Source of the DNA: CAVSRC01 sp963762605
GTDB taxonomy: Bacteria > Pseudomonadota > Alphaproteobacteria > Rhizobiales > Kaistiaceae
DNA: 64,000 nt
Direction: 5' to 3'
Assembly (NCBI GenBank): GCA_963762605.1
Contig: CAVXLJ010000006.1
Span: 22,992 to 86,991, forward strand
The position numbers and the translations under genes are program-made. The notes under the pieces are model-generated. The model did no database searches and had not been told where the DNA came from. It saw only the letters and a program-made list of their open reading frames with translations. Position 1 is the stretch's first letter. Each line of letters begins with the position of its first letter. This document shows, piece by piece, positions 54,787-63,997 of the stretch.

Positions 54787-55500
54787 TCAGCCCGCCGGGC
54801 CGGCCTTGAGCACCGCCTCGAGGAAGCCGGCGAGGTTGTCACTGACGAACTCGACATGCGGCGCGTCGCGGCCTTCCATCTCCCAGTCCTCGGTCAGCAC
54901 TTCGCGCGTGCCCTGCGGCACCACCAGCACGGTCGCCATGCCGAGCGCCTTGGGCACTTCCAGGTTGCGCGCCAGATCCTCGAACATTGCCGCCCGCGTC
55001 GGGTCGACGCCGGTGGTTGCCAGGAACCGGTCATAGGTCTCGCGGTTCGGCTTGGGCAAGAGCGCCGACGAGACGATGTCGAAGATCTCCTCGAAATGGT
55101 CGGGAATGCCGAGCCGCGCCGCCACCTTCTCGGCATGGGCTCGGCTGCCGTTGGTGAGGATGAACTTGCGCCCCGGCAGCTTTTCGATCGCCGCCGCCAG
55201 CCGCGGATCGGCCTTGACCACCGAGTGGTCGATGTCATGGACATATTCGAGGAAATCGTCGGGCCTTATGCCGTGCTCCTCCATCAGCCCGCGCAGCGTC
55301 GTGCCGTAGCGGCGGTAGTAGTCCTTCTGCACCCGGTGGGCTTCCTCCGGGCCGATATCGAGCAAACGCCCGACATAGGCGCGGATGCGCTGGTCGACCT
55401 GCATGAACAGGTTCGTGTGACGCGGATAGAGCGTGTTGTCGAGGTCGAAGACCCAGCTGTCGACCGTCGCGAAGCGCCCCAGATCTTGCCGCCCGCTCAT
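54787..55500 (-). CDS. HAD-family pyrimidine 5'-nucleotidase-like
   Basis: 237 residues. HAD motif I VFDLDNTLYPRH, motif II ILTNGS, motif III-IV KPNRETY and MFEDLARNL. The motif I DLDNTLYP and 'TLRGLMEEHG' segment match the Sdt1/YjjG-like pyrimidine nucleotidase group. The start overlaps the argB stop by 4 bases. Nucleotidase next to argB is conserved in Rhizobiales. Confidence 0.9.
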   Translation of the reverse strand: MSGRQDLGRFATVDSWVFDLDNTLYPRHTNLFMQVDQRIRAYVGRLLDIGPEEAHRVQKDYYRRYGTTLRGLMEEHGIRPDDFLEYVHDIDHSVVKADPRLAAAIEKLPGRKFILTNGSRAHAEKVAARLGIPDHFEEIFDIVSSALLPKPNRETYDRFLATTGVDPTRAAMFEDLARNLEVPKALGMATVLVVPQGTREVLTEDWEMEGRDAPHVEFVSDNLAGFLEAVLKAGPAG

Positions 55501-56411
55501 GGCAGGATCAGCGTGCCGGCACCGTGGTCGGTATAGAGCTCCAGCAGCACCGCATGCGGCGTCTTGCCGTTGAGGATGACGACGCCCTCGACGCCGCGCG
55601 CGAGCGCCGCCATGCAGGTCTCGACCTTGGGGATCATGCCGCCGGAAATCGTGCCGTCGGCGATCAGCGTCTTTGCCTCGGCGACGGTCAGCTCCTTGAT
55701 CAGCTTGCCGCTCTTGTCGAGCACGCCGGGCACGTCGGTGAGGAAGAGCAGGCGGGTCGCGCCAAGCGCCCCGGCGATGGCGCCGGCGAAGGTGTCGGCA
55801 TTGACGTTGTAGGTGGCGCCGTCCGTGCCCGGCGCCACCGGCGCGATCACCGGGATCAGCTCGGCCGACAGCACCATGTCGATCACCGCCCGGTTGACCG
55901 TCTTCGGCTCGCCGACAAAGCCGAGATCGACCACCTTCTCGATGTTGGAGTCGGGGTCGACCTCGCTGCGCGTCACCTTCTCGGCAAACACCATGTTGCC
56001 GTCCTTGCCGGAGAGGCCGACCGCCTTGCCCCCCTCGGCGTTGATCGCCATCACGATTTCCTTGTTGATCGATCCGGCGAGCACCATCTCGACCACTTCC
56101 ACCGTCTTCTTGTCGGTGACGCGCAGACCGGAGCGGAACTCGGACTTGATGTCGAGCCGCTTGAGCATGTCGGCGATCTGCGGGCCGCCGCCATGGACCA
56201 CCACCGGCCGCGCGCCGGATGTTTCAAGCAGCGTGATGTCGCGGGCGAACGCCTTGGCAAGGTCGGGATCGCCCATGGCGTGGCCGCCATATTTCACCAC
56301 CACCACCTTGCCGTCATAGGCGAGCATATAGGGCAGCGCCGCCGAGATCAGCCGGGCGCGGGCGATCGCCTCGACGGTATCCTGGTCGCTGGTCTGGCTC
56401 ATGGTCGTCAT
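55497..56411 (-). CDS. argB: Acetylglutamate kinase
   Basis: 304 residues (or 301 from the second ATG at 56402; neither start has a strong ribosome site). Second step of arginine synthesis. VVVKYGGHAMGD (phosphate-binding Lys), VVVHGGGPQIADML, GLRVTDKKTVE, TDVPGVLD and ISGGMIPKVETC are the family motifs. Confidence 0.96.
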   Translation of the reverse strand: MTTMSQTSDQDTVEAIARARLISAALPYMLAYDGKVVVVKYGGHAMGDPDLAKAFARDITLLETSGARPVVVHGGGPQIADMLKRLDIKSEFRSGLRVTDKKTVEVVEMVLAGSINKEIVMAINAEGGKAVGLSGKDGNMVFAEKVTRSEVDPDSNIEKVVDLGFVGEPKTVNRAVIDMVLSAELIPVIAPVAPGTDGATYNVNADTFAGAIAGALGATRLLFLTDVPGVLDKSGKLIKELTVAEAKTLIADGTISGGMIPKVETCMAALARGVEGVVILNGKTPHAVLLELYTDHGAGTLILP

Positions 56412-56482
56412 CCGTCTGGTGTGGGCCGGTCTATACCGGGTTTGCGACAGGGGGACAAACGGGGGATAGACTGCGGTGGCAT

Positions 56483-56782
56483 ATGGCGAAGCAATACTAC
56501 GTCTACATCCTTGCGAGCGGCCTCGGCGGAACCCTCTACATCGGCGTGACGGGCGATCTCGTTCGCCGCGTCTTTGAGCATCGGATCAAGGCCGTCCCGG
56601 GCTTCACCCGTACCTATGGCGTCAGTCGCCTCGTCCATTTCGAGGTGTTCGACGACGTCGAACAGGCGATTCTGCGCGAGAAGCGGCTGAAGAGATGGAA
56701 GCGCGCTTGGAAAATCCAGTTGATTGAAGCGCAGAATCCGAACTGGAACGATCTCTATCCGGCAATTGCAGCCACAAACTAG
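56483..56782 (+). CDS. GIY-YIG nuclease-domain protein
   Basis: 99 residues, YhbQ/UPF0213-like. YYVYILASGLGGTLYIGVTGDLVRRVFEHR carries the YVY...YIG catalytic pair and Arg. Small stand-alone proteins of this type are common and often lie beside repeats, as here (a REP pair begins two bases after the stop). Role unknown. Confidence 0.9.
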   Translation: MAKQYYVYILASGLGGTLYIGVTGDLVRRVFEHRIKAVPGFTRTYGVSRLVHFEVFDDVEQAILREKRLKRWKRAWKIQLIEAQNPNWNDLYPAIAATN

Positions 56783-56783
56783 C

Positions 56784-56921
56784 CTTGTCGTCCCTGCGAA
56801 AGCAGGGACCTAGTAAACGCGAACACTCGTTGCTGAAGCGAGCCCAGCCAAGGCACTGCTGATGAAGCCCATACCGCAATGCTCGTGAATACTGGGTCCC
56901 TGCTTTCGCAGGGACGACAAG
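56784..56921. repeat. Inverted REP pair, copy 2
   Basis: Two 32-base arms (56784-56815 and 56890-56921) are inverted copies with one mismatch. Each arm is itself a hairpin, GTCCCTGCGAAAGCAGGGAC. The spacer is 74 bases. The structure is that of a REPIN/BIME-like mobile repeat. The right arm lies just before the stop of engB. Confidence 0.9.
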
Positions 56922-56928
56922 CGGGCGC

Positions 56929-57579
56929 TCAGCCTTGGGCCAGCCCGGCGATCTCCGCTCTCAGCTCTGCGATTCCCCCGCCGGTCGTCGACGAGGTCGC
57001 CAGCACGTGCGGGTGGGCCGCCGGCCGTTTGACGATTCCCGCCGCCACCGCGGCAATGACCTGCGGCAGTGCACCGGCCTTCACCTTGTCCGCCTTGGTC
57101 AGCACGATCTGGTAGGACACCGCCGCCTTGTCGAGGGTATCGAGCGCCTCCGCGTCATTGGGCTTCAGCCCGTGGCGGGCATCGATCAGCACGTAGACGC
57201 GCCTGAGCCGCGGCCGCCCGCGCAGATAGTCGAACACCGTGCGCGTCCACGCCGCCACCTCCGTCTTGGCGGCACGCGCATAGCCGTAGCCCGGCATGTC
57301 GACGATGGCCACACCGGCTTCGGCGGAGAACAGGTTGAGCTCGCGCGTCCGCCCCGGCGTGTTGGAGGTGCGCGCCAGTGCGGTGCGCCCGGTGAGAGCG
57401 TTGATCAGCGACGACTTGCCGACATTGGAGCGGCCGGCGAAGGCGACCTCGATGGCATCGGCGACCGGCAGGTCGGCGGCCTTGGGCGTGCCGGCGATGA
57501 ACTGCCAAGGCCGCGCGAAGAACAGCCGGCCGGCCTCGATGCGCTCGGCTTCTTGTTGAGCGTCCAGTGTTTCGGGCAT
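56929..57579 (-). CDS. engB: Ribosome biogenesis GTPase EngB/YsxC
   Basis: 216 residues. G1 GRSNVGKSS, G2 region TSNTPGRT, G3 DMPGYG, G4 LTKADK, G5 near ATSSTTGGG. Essential GTPase in 50S assembly. Lies just after yidC on the same strand. Confidence 0.96.
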   Translation of the reverse strand: MPETLDAQQEAERIEAGRLFFARPWQFIAGTPKAADLPVADAIEVAFAGRSNVGKSSLINALTGRTALARTSNTPGRTRELNLFSAEAGVAIVDMPGYGYARAAKTEVAAWTRTVFDYLRGRPRLRRVYVLIDARHGLKPNDAEALDTLDKAAVSYQIVLTKADKVKAGALPQVIAAVAAGIVKRPAAHPHVLATSSTTGGGIAELRAEIAGLAQG

Positions 57580-57598
57580 TGGGTCGCCCGCTCGGGCC

Positions 57599-59611
57599 TC
57601 AGTTCTTCACGTCGGCAGGCTTGGCGGCCTTGGCTTTTGCCTTGGCTTTGGCTGCGGCGCGGCGCGACTTCACCGTCGATTTTGCCGGCCTGTCCGTGGC
57701 GGCCTGCGGCTTCACCGAATTGTTGGCCGCCTTTGGCGCCTTCGACGCCACCGCTGCCGGCTTCGCCGCCGGCACCTTCTTCTTCTTTCGGAAGGTGTCG
57801 AGGATATTGCCGAGCAGGTCCACGTCGGCCCCCTGGCGCTTCATGATGATGTATTGCTGGGTCACCGACAGCGTGTTGTTCCACGCCCAATAGATCACCA
57901 GGCCGGCCGGGAACGACGCCAGCATGAAGGTGAAGATCACCGGCATCCAGGTGAACAGCATCGCCTGGGTGGGGTCGGGCGGCGTCGGGTTCAGCTTCAT
58001 CTGCACGAACATGGTGATGCCCATGATCACCGGCCAAATGCCGATCGCCAGGAAATGGCCGATCAGCGGCACCGTCGACGGATCGTAGGGCAGCAGTCCG
58101 AACAGGTTGAAGATGTGCGTCGGGTCCGGCGCCGAAAGGTCGCGGATCCAGCCGAAGAACGGCGCGTGGCGCATCTCGATGGTGACGAACAGCACCTTGT
58201 AGAGCGAGAAGAACACCGGGATCTGGATCACCATCGGCCAGCAGCCGGCGAGCGGATTGATCTTCTCGGTCCTGTAGAGCTTCATCAGCTCTTCCTGCTG
58301 CTTGACCTTGTCGTCCTTGTATTGCTCGCGCAGCGCCGTCATCTGCGGCTGCAGCTTCTTCATCTGGCTCATCGACTTGTAGGACTTGTTGGCCAGCGGG
58401 AAGAAGGCCGCCTTGACCAGCACGGTTACCAGCAGGATGGCCACGCCGAAATTGCCGAAGACGCGGTAGAGCCAGTCGATGAGCAGGAACATCGGCTTGG
58501 TGATGAAGAAGAACCATCCCCAGTCGATCAGCAGGTCGAATTTCTCGATATGCAGGCTGTTGCTGTAGGCCGACAGCACGCTCACCTGCTTGGCGCCGGC
58601 GAACAGGTGGGTCGTCTGCTCGACCGTCGCGCCCGGCGCCAGGCTATCCGCCGCCGCGGTGAAATCGGTCTGATAGACCGGCGTGGTGCCGCTTTCCTTG
58701 CCGATGTAGTGGGCCGTGTAGGGCTGCGTCTGCTCGGGGATCAGGGTCGCCGCCCAGTACTTGTCGGTGATGCCGAGCCAGCCGCCGGTCTTGTCGCTCC
58801 AGGTGACCTCGTGGTCCTTCTGGATGTCCTTGTACTTGTATTCCTGCAGGCCCTTGTCCCCGATCACGCCGACCAGGCCCTCATGCAGGATGTAGTAGCC
58901 GGAGGTCGGCGGTTCGCCGACGCGGGTAATCCGCCCGAAGGGCGCCAGCGCGATCGCGGCGCTTCCCTTGTTGGTGACCGTGTCGGTCACCGTCAGCATG
59001 TAATTGTCGTCGATGGCTATCTCGCGGCTGAAGACGAGGCCGGCACCATTGTCATAGGTCAGCGTCACCGGCGTCGTCGGGGTCAGCGTGGCGCCTGCCG
59101 GCGCCGTCCATTCGGTCGAGGGACCGGGCAGGGGGCCGGCATCGGCGGAGCCGACCCAGCCGAAATCGGCGAAATAGGCCTCAGGGCCGCCGCTCGGCGA
59201 CAGCAGGATGATGGTCGGGCTCTTCTTGTCGACGGTCTCGTGATAGTGCTTCAGGCGGATGTCGTCGACGCGGCCGCCGGTCAGGTTGATCGAGCCGCTG
59301 ATGCTGGGCGTCTCGATCGGCACGCGCTTGCTCTGGGCAAGCGCCTCGGCGCGGGTTTCGCCCGTCGGCTGCACCGGGGCGGCGGCTGGTGCCGTGCCGA
59401 CCGCCGGGGCCGGCGTGCTGCTTGTGCCGCCGGCCGTGGTCTGGCCACTGGTTGGCGCCGGTTGCTGGTTTTGCGCCGCCAGTTGCTGGGCGGTTTCCTG
59501 CTGCTTGCGTGCCCGTTCGATCTGCGGCCCGGCAATGAAGAACTGCCAGCCGAACAGCACGACCATCGACAGCACGATCGCCAGGATGAAATTACGGTTG
59601 TTGTCGGTCAT
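57599..59611 (-). CDS. yidC: Membrane protein insertase YidC
   Basis: 670 residues; longer than E. coli YidC because of an Ala/Pro/Thr-rich linker after the first span and a Lys/Ala tail. N-terminal span LAIVLSMVVLFGWQFFIAG, periplasmic beta domain, then five spans including LLVTVLVKAAFFPLANKSYKSMSQMKKLQPQM with the conserved positively charged groove residue. Overlaps the rnpA stop by 4 bases. Confidence 0.96.
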   Translation of the reverse strand: MTDNNRNFILAIVLSMVVLFGWQFFIAGPQIERARKQQETAQQLAAQNQQPAPTSGQTTAGGTSSTPAPAVGTAPAAAPVQPTGETRAEALAQSKRVPIETPSISGSINLTGGRVDDIRLKHYHETVDKKSPTIILLSPSGGPEAYFADFGWVGSADAGPLPGPSTEWTAPAGATLTPTTPVTLTYDNGAGLVFSREIAIDDNYMLTVTDTVTNKGSAAIALAPFGRITRVGEPPTSGYYILHEGLVGVIGDKGLQEYKYKDIQKDHEVTWSDKTGGWLGITDKYWAATLIPEQTQPYTAHYIGKESGTTPVYQTDFTAAADSLAPGATVEQTTHLFAGAKQVSVLSAYSNSLHIEKFDLLIDWGWFFFITKPMFLLIDWLYRVFGNFGVAILLVTVLVKAAFFPLANKSYKSMSQMKKLQPQMTALREQYKDDKVKQQEELMKLYRTEKINPLAGCWPMVIQIPVFFSLYKVLFVTIEMRHAPFFGWIRDLSAPDPTHIFNLFGLLPYDPSTVPLIGHFLAIGIWPVIMGITMFVQMKLNPTPPDPTQAMLFTWMPVIFTFMLASFPAGLVIYWAWNNTLSVTQQYIIMKRQGADVDLLGNILDTFRKKKKVPAAKPAAVASKAPKAANNSVKPQAATDRPAKSTVKSRRAAAKAKAKAKAAKPADVKN

Positions 59612-59967
59612 TGAACGGACCTGTCCGGCGCTTGGCGGTTGCGCGATAGTGCGGCCAACCCGGTCTCTAGATCGGTGACCAGCCGCTGGAATTGAAGAGT
59701 CAGGGCGGCACGACGGCCGACAAGCACATAATCCGTGGCGGTTTCAAGGTGTCCGCCGACGGCATTGACCGCCGCCCTCAGCCGGCGCCGGATGCGATTG
59801 CGCACCACCGCATTGCCGATCTTCCGTGTCACCGTGAACCCAATCCGCGGTGGCCTCTGCCCGTCGCCCTCCGAAACCGTCAGCGCCTGCAGCACGAAAC
59901 CGGGGCGCGCGACCCGCCTGCCGCCGGCAACAGCCTTGAATTCGGCGTGGCGCCGCAGGCGCTCCAT
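59608..59967 (-). CDS. rnpA: Ribonuclease P protein component
   Basis: 119 residues from the ATG at 59967 (MERLRRHAEFKAVAGGRRVARPGFVLQ). The RNR box NAVVRNRIRRRLRAAV and IGFTVTRKIG are present. Pairs with RNase P RNA to mature tRNA 5' ends. Lies directly after rpmH and overlaps yidC. Confidence 0.94.
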   Translation of the reverse strand: MERLRRHAEFKAVAGGRRVARPGFVLQALTVSEGDGQRPPRIGFTVTRKIGNAVVRNRIRRRLRAAVNAVGGHLETATDYVLVGRRAALTLQFQRLVTDLETGLAALSRNRQAPDRSVQ

Positions 59968-59990
59968 GCCGCGGGGGGCTGCCCCGATCC

Positions 59991-60125
59991 TCAGGCCGAC
60001 AGCCGCTTGCGTCCGCGGGCGCGGCGGGCGGCAATCACCTTGCGACCGCCGGTCGTGGCCATGCGTGCGCGGAAGCCATGGCGGCGCTTGCGGACCAGCT
60101 TGCTCGGTTGATAGGTACGTTTCAT
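59991..60125 (-). CDS. rpmH: 50S ribosomal protein L34
   Basis: 44 residues: starts MKRTYQPSKLVRKRRHGFRA, then RMATTGGRKVIAARRARGRK and RLSA. All L34 landmarks present. First gene of the rpmH-rnpA-yidC-engB run. Its stop lies 23 bases before the rnpA start. Confidence 0.97.
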   Translation of the reverse strand: MKRTYQPSKLVRKRRHGFRARMATTGGRKVIAARRARGRKRLSA

Positions 60126-60300
60126 TTCGTGTCGTCTCCGCGCGGACCGGCCGCGCCGGGCTTATAAGGAGCGGGTGGAATCGAGTCAACGCGAACCACC
60201 TCCGGCCGTGGCGGTTGTTCTCGTGCGGTGGCTTTTACCGGAAAGCGACTATCATTGCCACCGTTTCGGCTACAGGAATCGCGGGGAAAGAAGACGACGG
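60126..60300. promoter_or_regulatory. Divergent region between rpmH and flavoprotein gene
   Basis: 175 bases that should hold the leftward rpmH promoter and the rightward promoter of the flavoprotein gene. No definite motif placed. Confidence 0.35.
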
Positions 60301-61749
60301 ATGCCGGAGACCCTTAATCCCGACATATGCATCATCGGCGGCGGCCCGGCGGGCCTTGCCGCGGCGCTGGCGGCCGCCAGCGAGGGCGTGGCCGTCGTTC
60401 TGGTCGAAAAAGGGGCGCTGGGCGGCCACGACCTGGTTTCCGGCGCGGTTCCCTCCAAGGCGCTTCTCGCCGCGGCGGAGGTTAACGAATTGCTGCGCCG
60501 CGGCCCCGCCATCGGCGTCACCGGCGCACCCATCCAGGTCAATTTTGCCAAGGTGCGCGAGCATCTGGCCACCGTCGGCGCCGCGATTGCCGCCAATCTG
60601 ACGCCCGAGCGGCTGACCGTGCTCGGCATCCGTGTGGTCAATGCCGCCGCCCGCTTCACCGATCGCGATACGATCGTGGCCGGCGAGGTCACCATCCGCG
60701 CCCGCCGCACCATCCTGGCGGTCGGCGCCGGGCCGGCGCCGCCCGAGATCCCCGGCCTCGACGGCATCGATTGCCTGAGCGCGGCCGGCGTCCTCGATCT
60801 CACCCGCAAGCCGACCCACCTCATCGTGCTCGGCGCCGGCCGCGAGGGGCTTGAACTGGCGCAGGCGTTCAACCGCCTCGGCATCGACACCACGGTGCTC
60901 GATCGCGGTCCGGCGCTACCCGACGTCGATCCCGAGCTGACCGCCATAGTTGTCGACCGGCTTCGCGCCGAGGGCATCCGCGTGCGCGTCGGCGTCGATA
61001 TCGTCTCGGTCGGCCGCCGCCGCGGCGGTGTGCGCTTCACCGTCTCCGACCCCGGGGACGACGCGGCTGCCATTGACGGATCGCACCTGCTCGTCGCCGC
61101 CGGCCGCAAGCCCAATGTCGACGGCCTCGATCTCGATGTCGCCGGCATCGGCGCCGACGCCGCCGGCATCTCCGTCGACCGCACGCTCAGGACCGGCAAC
61201 CGGCGGGTCTATGCCATCGGCGATGCCGTCGCCGGACGCGCCGATGCCGCCCGCGGCCACTATCAGGCGGCGCAGGTGGTCAAGGCGATTCTTTTCCGCC
61301 TGCCGCTCGCCGACCGGTCTGACGAGGCTCCCTTCGTCGCCTTCACCGACCCGGCGGTGGCCACCGTCGGCCTGGACGAGGCTGCCGCGCGCAGCCGCTA
61401 TCGCGACGGCGTGCGCGTTCTGCGCTTCCCTTTCGCCGAGAACGAGCGCGCCCAGATCGAGCGCATGCCGGCCGGCATGATCAAGGCGGTGGTGGGCCCC
61501 CGCGGCCGTGTGCTGGGCGCTGGCATCGTCGGTCACGACGCCGGTGAGATGATCGCCCCGTGGTCGCTGGCCGTCGCCCGGCGTCTGCCGATCTCGGCGC
61601 TGGCCGCCCTGCCGGCGCCCTATCTGACGCGCGCCGACATCTCCCGCCGCGTCGCGGCGGGCTTTTCCGAGCGCAACGCCGCCGAAGGGTCCGGTTTGAC
61701 CGCCGTCTGGCGCCGGCGCATCATCGATTTGCTGAGGAAGCTCGGTTGA
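60301..61749 (+). CDS. Dihydrolipoamide dehydrogenase-like flavoprotein lacking the redox cysteines
   Basis: 482 residues of the pyridine nucleotide-disulfide oxidoreductase class I. FAD motif CIIGGGPAGLAAALAAASEG (residues 10-29); NAD motif LIVLGAGREGLELAQAFNRLG; second FAD motif RRVYAIGDAVAGRADAARGHYQA. Where the family has GGTCLNxGCxPSK this protein has GGHDLVSGAVPSK: the two Cys are D44 and A49. The C-terminal HPTxSE site reads APYLTRAD, so the catalytic His is missing too. It cannot do the usual disulfide chemistry; it may use FAD directly, for example as a quinone or other reductase. It is followed 4 bases later by a histidine kinase gene. Confidence 0.85.
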   Translation: MPETLNPDICIIGGGPAGLAAALAAASEGVAVVLVEKGALGGHDLVSGAVPSKALLAAAEVNELLRRGPAIGVTGAPIQVNFAKVREHLATVGAAIAANLTPERLTVLGIRVVNAAARFTDRDTIVAGEVTIRARRTILAVGAGPAPPEIPGLDGIDCLSAAGVLDLTRKPTHLIVLGAGREGLELAQAFNRLGIDTTVLDRGPALPDVDPELTAIVVDRLRAEGIRVRVGVDIVSVGRRRGGVRFTVSDPGDDAAAIDGSHLLVAAGRKPNVDGLDLDVAGIGADAAGISVDRTLRTGNRRVYAIGDAVAGRADAARGHYQAAQVVKAILFRLPLADRSDEAPFVAFTDPAVATVGLDEAAARSRYRDGVRVLRFPFAENERAQIERMPAGMIKAVVGPRGRVLGAGIVGHDAGEMIAPWSLAVARRLPISALAALPAPYLTRADISRRVAAGFSERNAAEGSGLTAVWRRRIIDLLRKLG

Positions 61750-61753
61750 GCGC

Positions 61754-63229
61754 ATGAACGACCGGCCCGGCAACGGAGAGGAAGTCAGGATTCCCGCAGC
61801 AGCTCCCAGGATTTCGGCGCGGCGCGGCTTCGGCCTGTCGTGGAAGCTGCTGATGCTGACGGTGCTCTACGTCATGCTCTCGGAAGTGCTGATCTACGTC
61901 CCCTCGATCGCCAACTTTCGTGCCAACTGGCTCACCGACCGCATGACCATGGCCGATGCCGCGAGTTCGGTGCTGGCCGAGTCGGTCACCTCCGACGTGC
62001 CGCGCGGCATCCAGGAGGACCTGCTGGCCGCGGTCGGCGCCAAGGCCATCGTCATCCGCACCGGCGCCACCAGTCGCCTGATCGCCACCGTCGACATGCC
62101 GCCCCAGGTCGACCGCACCGCCGATCTCAGGGTCATGGAGCCGGTCGCCGAGATCGTCGACGCCTTCGACACGCTGTTTGCCGAAGCGCCACGGACACTG
62201 CGTGTCATCGGCGCCGCGCGCTCCGGCGCCACCCTCGAACTGATCATCAGCGACCGGCCGCTGCGCGCCGCCATGCTCGCCTATTCGGTCAACATCGTCT
62301 GGCTGGCGGCGCTCATTTCGATCATCACCGCCGGTCTCCTCTATTTCACCATCAACCGGCTGCTGGTGCGGCCCGTGCGCCGCCTGACCGCGAACATCGT
62401 CTCCTTCTCGGAAGAGCCGGAGGATGTCACCCGCGTGATCCAGCCCAGCGGCCGCCGCGACGAGGTCGGCGTCGCCGAAGAGCGCCTGGCGGCCATGGAG
62501 CGCGACCTGCAGGGCACATTGCGCGAGCAGCGCCACCTCGCCGATCTCGGACTGGCCGTCTCCAAGATCAACCACGACCTGCGCAACATGCTGGCCTCGG
62601 CCCAGCTCTTTTCCGACCGCCTCGGCAGCCTGCCCGACCCCAACGTCCAGCGTTTCGCGCCCAAGCTGATCGGCGCCCTCGACCGCGCCATCGCCTACTG
62701 CCAGTCGACGCTCACCTATGGTCGCGCGCGCGAGCCGGCGCCGGCCCGCCGGCTGATCGCCCTCGGCCGTCTGGTCGACGACGTCGCCGATGCCCTTGGC
62801 CTTGCCGAGAACGCCATGATCGCCTGGGAGAACAAGGTGCAGCCCGGCGTCGAGGTCGATGCCGACCCCGACCAGCTCTTCCGCGTTCTGGTCAATCTCG
62901 GCCGCAACTCGGTTCAGGCGATGGAGGCCAATCCCAATCCGGCGGTGATCTGCCGGTTGACGATCTCGGCCGAGCGGCACGGGACCGCGGTGACCATCCG
63001 CGTCCAGGACACCGGCCCCGGTCTGCCCGAAAAGGCGCGGGCGTCCCTCTTTCGTGCGTTCCAGGGCTCGGTCAGCCCGGGTGGCACCGGGCTGGGGCTG
63101 GCGATTGCCGCCGAGCTGGTGCGCGCCCATGGCGGCACCATCGCCCTAGTCGACGCCGGCCCCGGCGCCGCCTTTGCGATCACCATTCCCGACCGGCCGC
63201 GCGCCAACGGGCGCAACGGCAGTAGCTGA
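61754..63229 (+). CDS. Sensor histidine kinase
   Basis: 491 residues. Membrane spans at about 28-50 and 175-200 flank a periplasmic sensor of about 120 residues. HAMP-like region (VRPVRRLTANIVSFSEEPEDVTRVI), phosphoacceptor H-box with His274 in SKINHDLRNMLAS, N-box LVNLGRNSVQAM, G1 DTGPGLPEKA, G2 GGTGLGLAI. No response regulator gene is adjacent. The start lies 4 bases after the flavoprotein stop, so the pair is probably one operon. Confidence 0.93.
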   Translation: MNDRPGNGEEVRIPAAAPRISARRGFGLSWKLLMLTVLYVMLSEVLIYVPSIANFRANWLTDRMTMADAASSVLAESVTSDVPRGIQEDLLAAVGAKAIVIRTGATSRLIATVDMPPQVDRTADLRVMEPVAEIVDAFDTLFAEAPRTLRVIGAARSGATLELIISDRPLRAAMLAYSVNIVWLAALISIITAGLLYFTINRLLVRPVRRLTANIVSFSEEPEDVTRVIQPSGRRDEVGVAEERLAAMERDLQGTLREQRHLADLGLAVSKINHDLRNMLASAQLFSDRLGSLPDPNVQRFAPKLIGALDRAIAYCQSTLTYGRAREPAPARRLIALGRLVDDVADALGLAENAMIAWENKVQPGVEVDADPDQLFRVLVNLGRNSVQAMEANPNPAVICRLTISAERHGTAVTIRVQDTGPGLPEKARASLFRAFQGSVSPGGTGLGLAIAAELVRAHGGTIALVDAGPGAAFAITIPDRPRANGRNGSS

Positions 63230-63235
63230 TCGTTT

Positions 63236-63769
63236 TCAACGAGACCGCCGCCACGCCCGCACCCGGCGCTCGACCTGCGTGACCTCGGCCGGCGTCATCT
63301 GCGTCGCGTAGCGCGCGGCAAGCCACGCCGCCAGCGCATCGCCTTGCGCCGCCGCCAGCCGCGCCCACAACGAGGCCTCCACCAGGCTGCGCGGGACGCC
63401 GATGCCGTGGGCATAGAGCCGCGCCAGCCTGAGCTCGGCAATCAGATTGCCCTGGTCGGCCGCCTTGCGGTACCAGCGCGCCGCCGCGACCGGATCGCGC
63501 GGCACCGCCCAGCCGACCAGATACATCAGGCCGAGCTTGGCCTGCGCCGTGGCGTAGCCGCCGTCCGCAGCGCGGCGGAACCAGGAGAGCGCCAGGGGAA
63601 AGTCGTAGGGCACCCCGTCGCCGCTGTCGTACATGATGGCGATCGCGAACTGGGCGCGCGGGTTGCCGGCTTCCGCTGCCGCCATTTGGCCGGGATAGGG
63701 CGTGGCCGCCGCCGGCCCGCTGAGCCAGGCCACGATCAGGCCGGCGCTGAGGATGATGAGGCGTCGCAT
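63236..63769 (-). CDS. Sel1-repeat secreted protein
   Basis: 177 residues with a signal peptide (MRRLIILSAGLIVAWLSGPAAA). Three Sel1-type repeats: ARAQFAIAIMYDSGDGVPYDFPLALSWFRRAADGG, ATAQAKLGLMYLVGWAVPRDPVAAARWYRKAADQG, LIAELRLARLYAHGIGVPRSLVEASLWARLAAAQG. Such repeats make protein-protein contacts in the periplasm. Convergent with the kinase gene, 6 bases apart. Confidence 0.9.
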   Translation of the reverse strand: MRRLIILSAGLIVAWLSGPAAATPYPGQMAAAEAGNPRAQFAIAIMYDSGDGVPYDFPLALSWFRRAADGGYATAQAKLGLMYLVGWAVPRDPVAAARWYRKAADQGNLIAELRLARLYAHGIGVPRSLVEASLWARLAAAQGDALAAWLAARYATQMTPAEVTQVERRVRAWRRSR

Positions 63770-63920
63770 GCCGTTGTCCTCTTGCGACGGACCCTAGTGG
63801 AACGGCGAGGGACGCGAAAGACCCGGGTGCGATCCGGCCGGCGGCCCTTGCAATCGCCGAGGCTATTCAGTAGCTAAGGCCCGCCATCCGCCGCCGCATC
63901 GGCCGGCGGCACGCGGCCAG

Positions 63921-63997
63921 GCGCCCGTAGCTCAGCTGGATAGAGCACCAGACTACGAATCTGGGGGTCAGGAGTTCGAATCTCTTCGGGCGCGCCA
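63921..63997 (+). tRNA. tRNA-Arg (ACG)
   Basis: Full cloverleaf: acceptor GCGCCCG/CGGGCGC, D-arm GCTC/GAGC, anticodon arm CCAGA-CTACGAA-TCTGG with anticodon ACG, T-arm AGGAG-TTCGAAT-CTCTT, discriminator G and encoded CCA. Decodes CGN arginine codons after A34 to inosine editing. Confidence 0.96.

Noticed and set aside
57854..59614. 586-codon open frame opposite yidC
   Set aside because: Shadow of yidC; composition typical of antisense frames in high-GC DNA.
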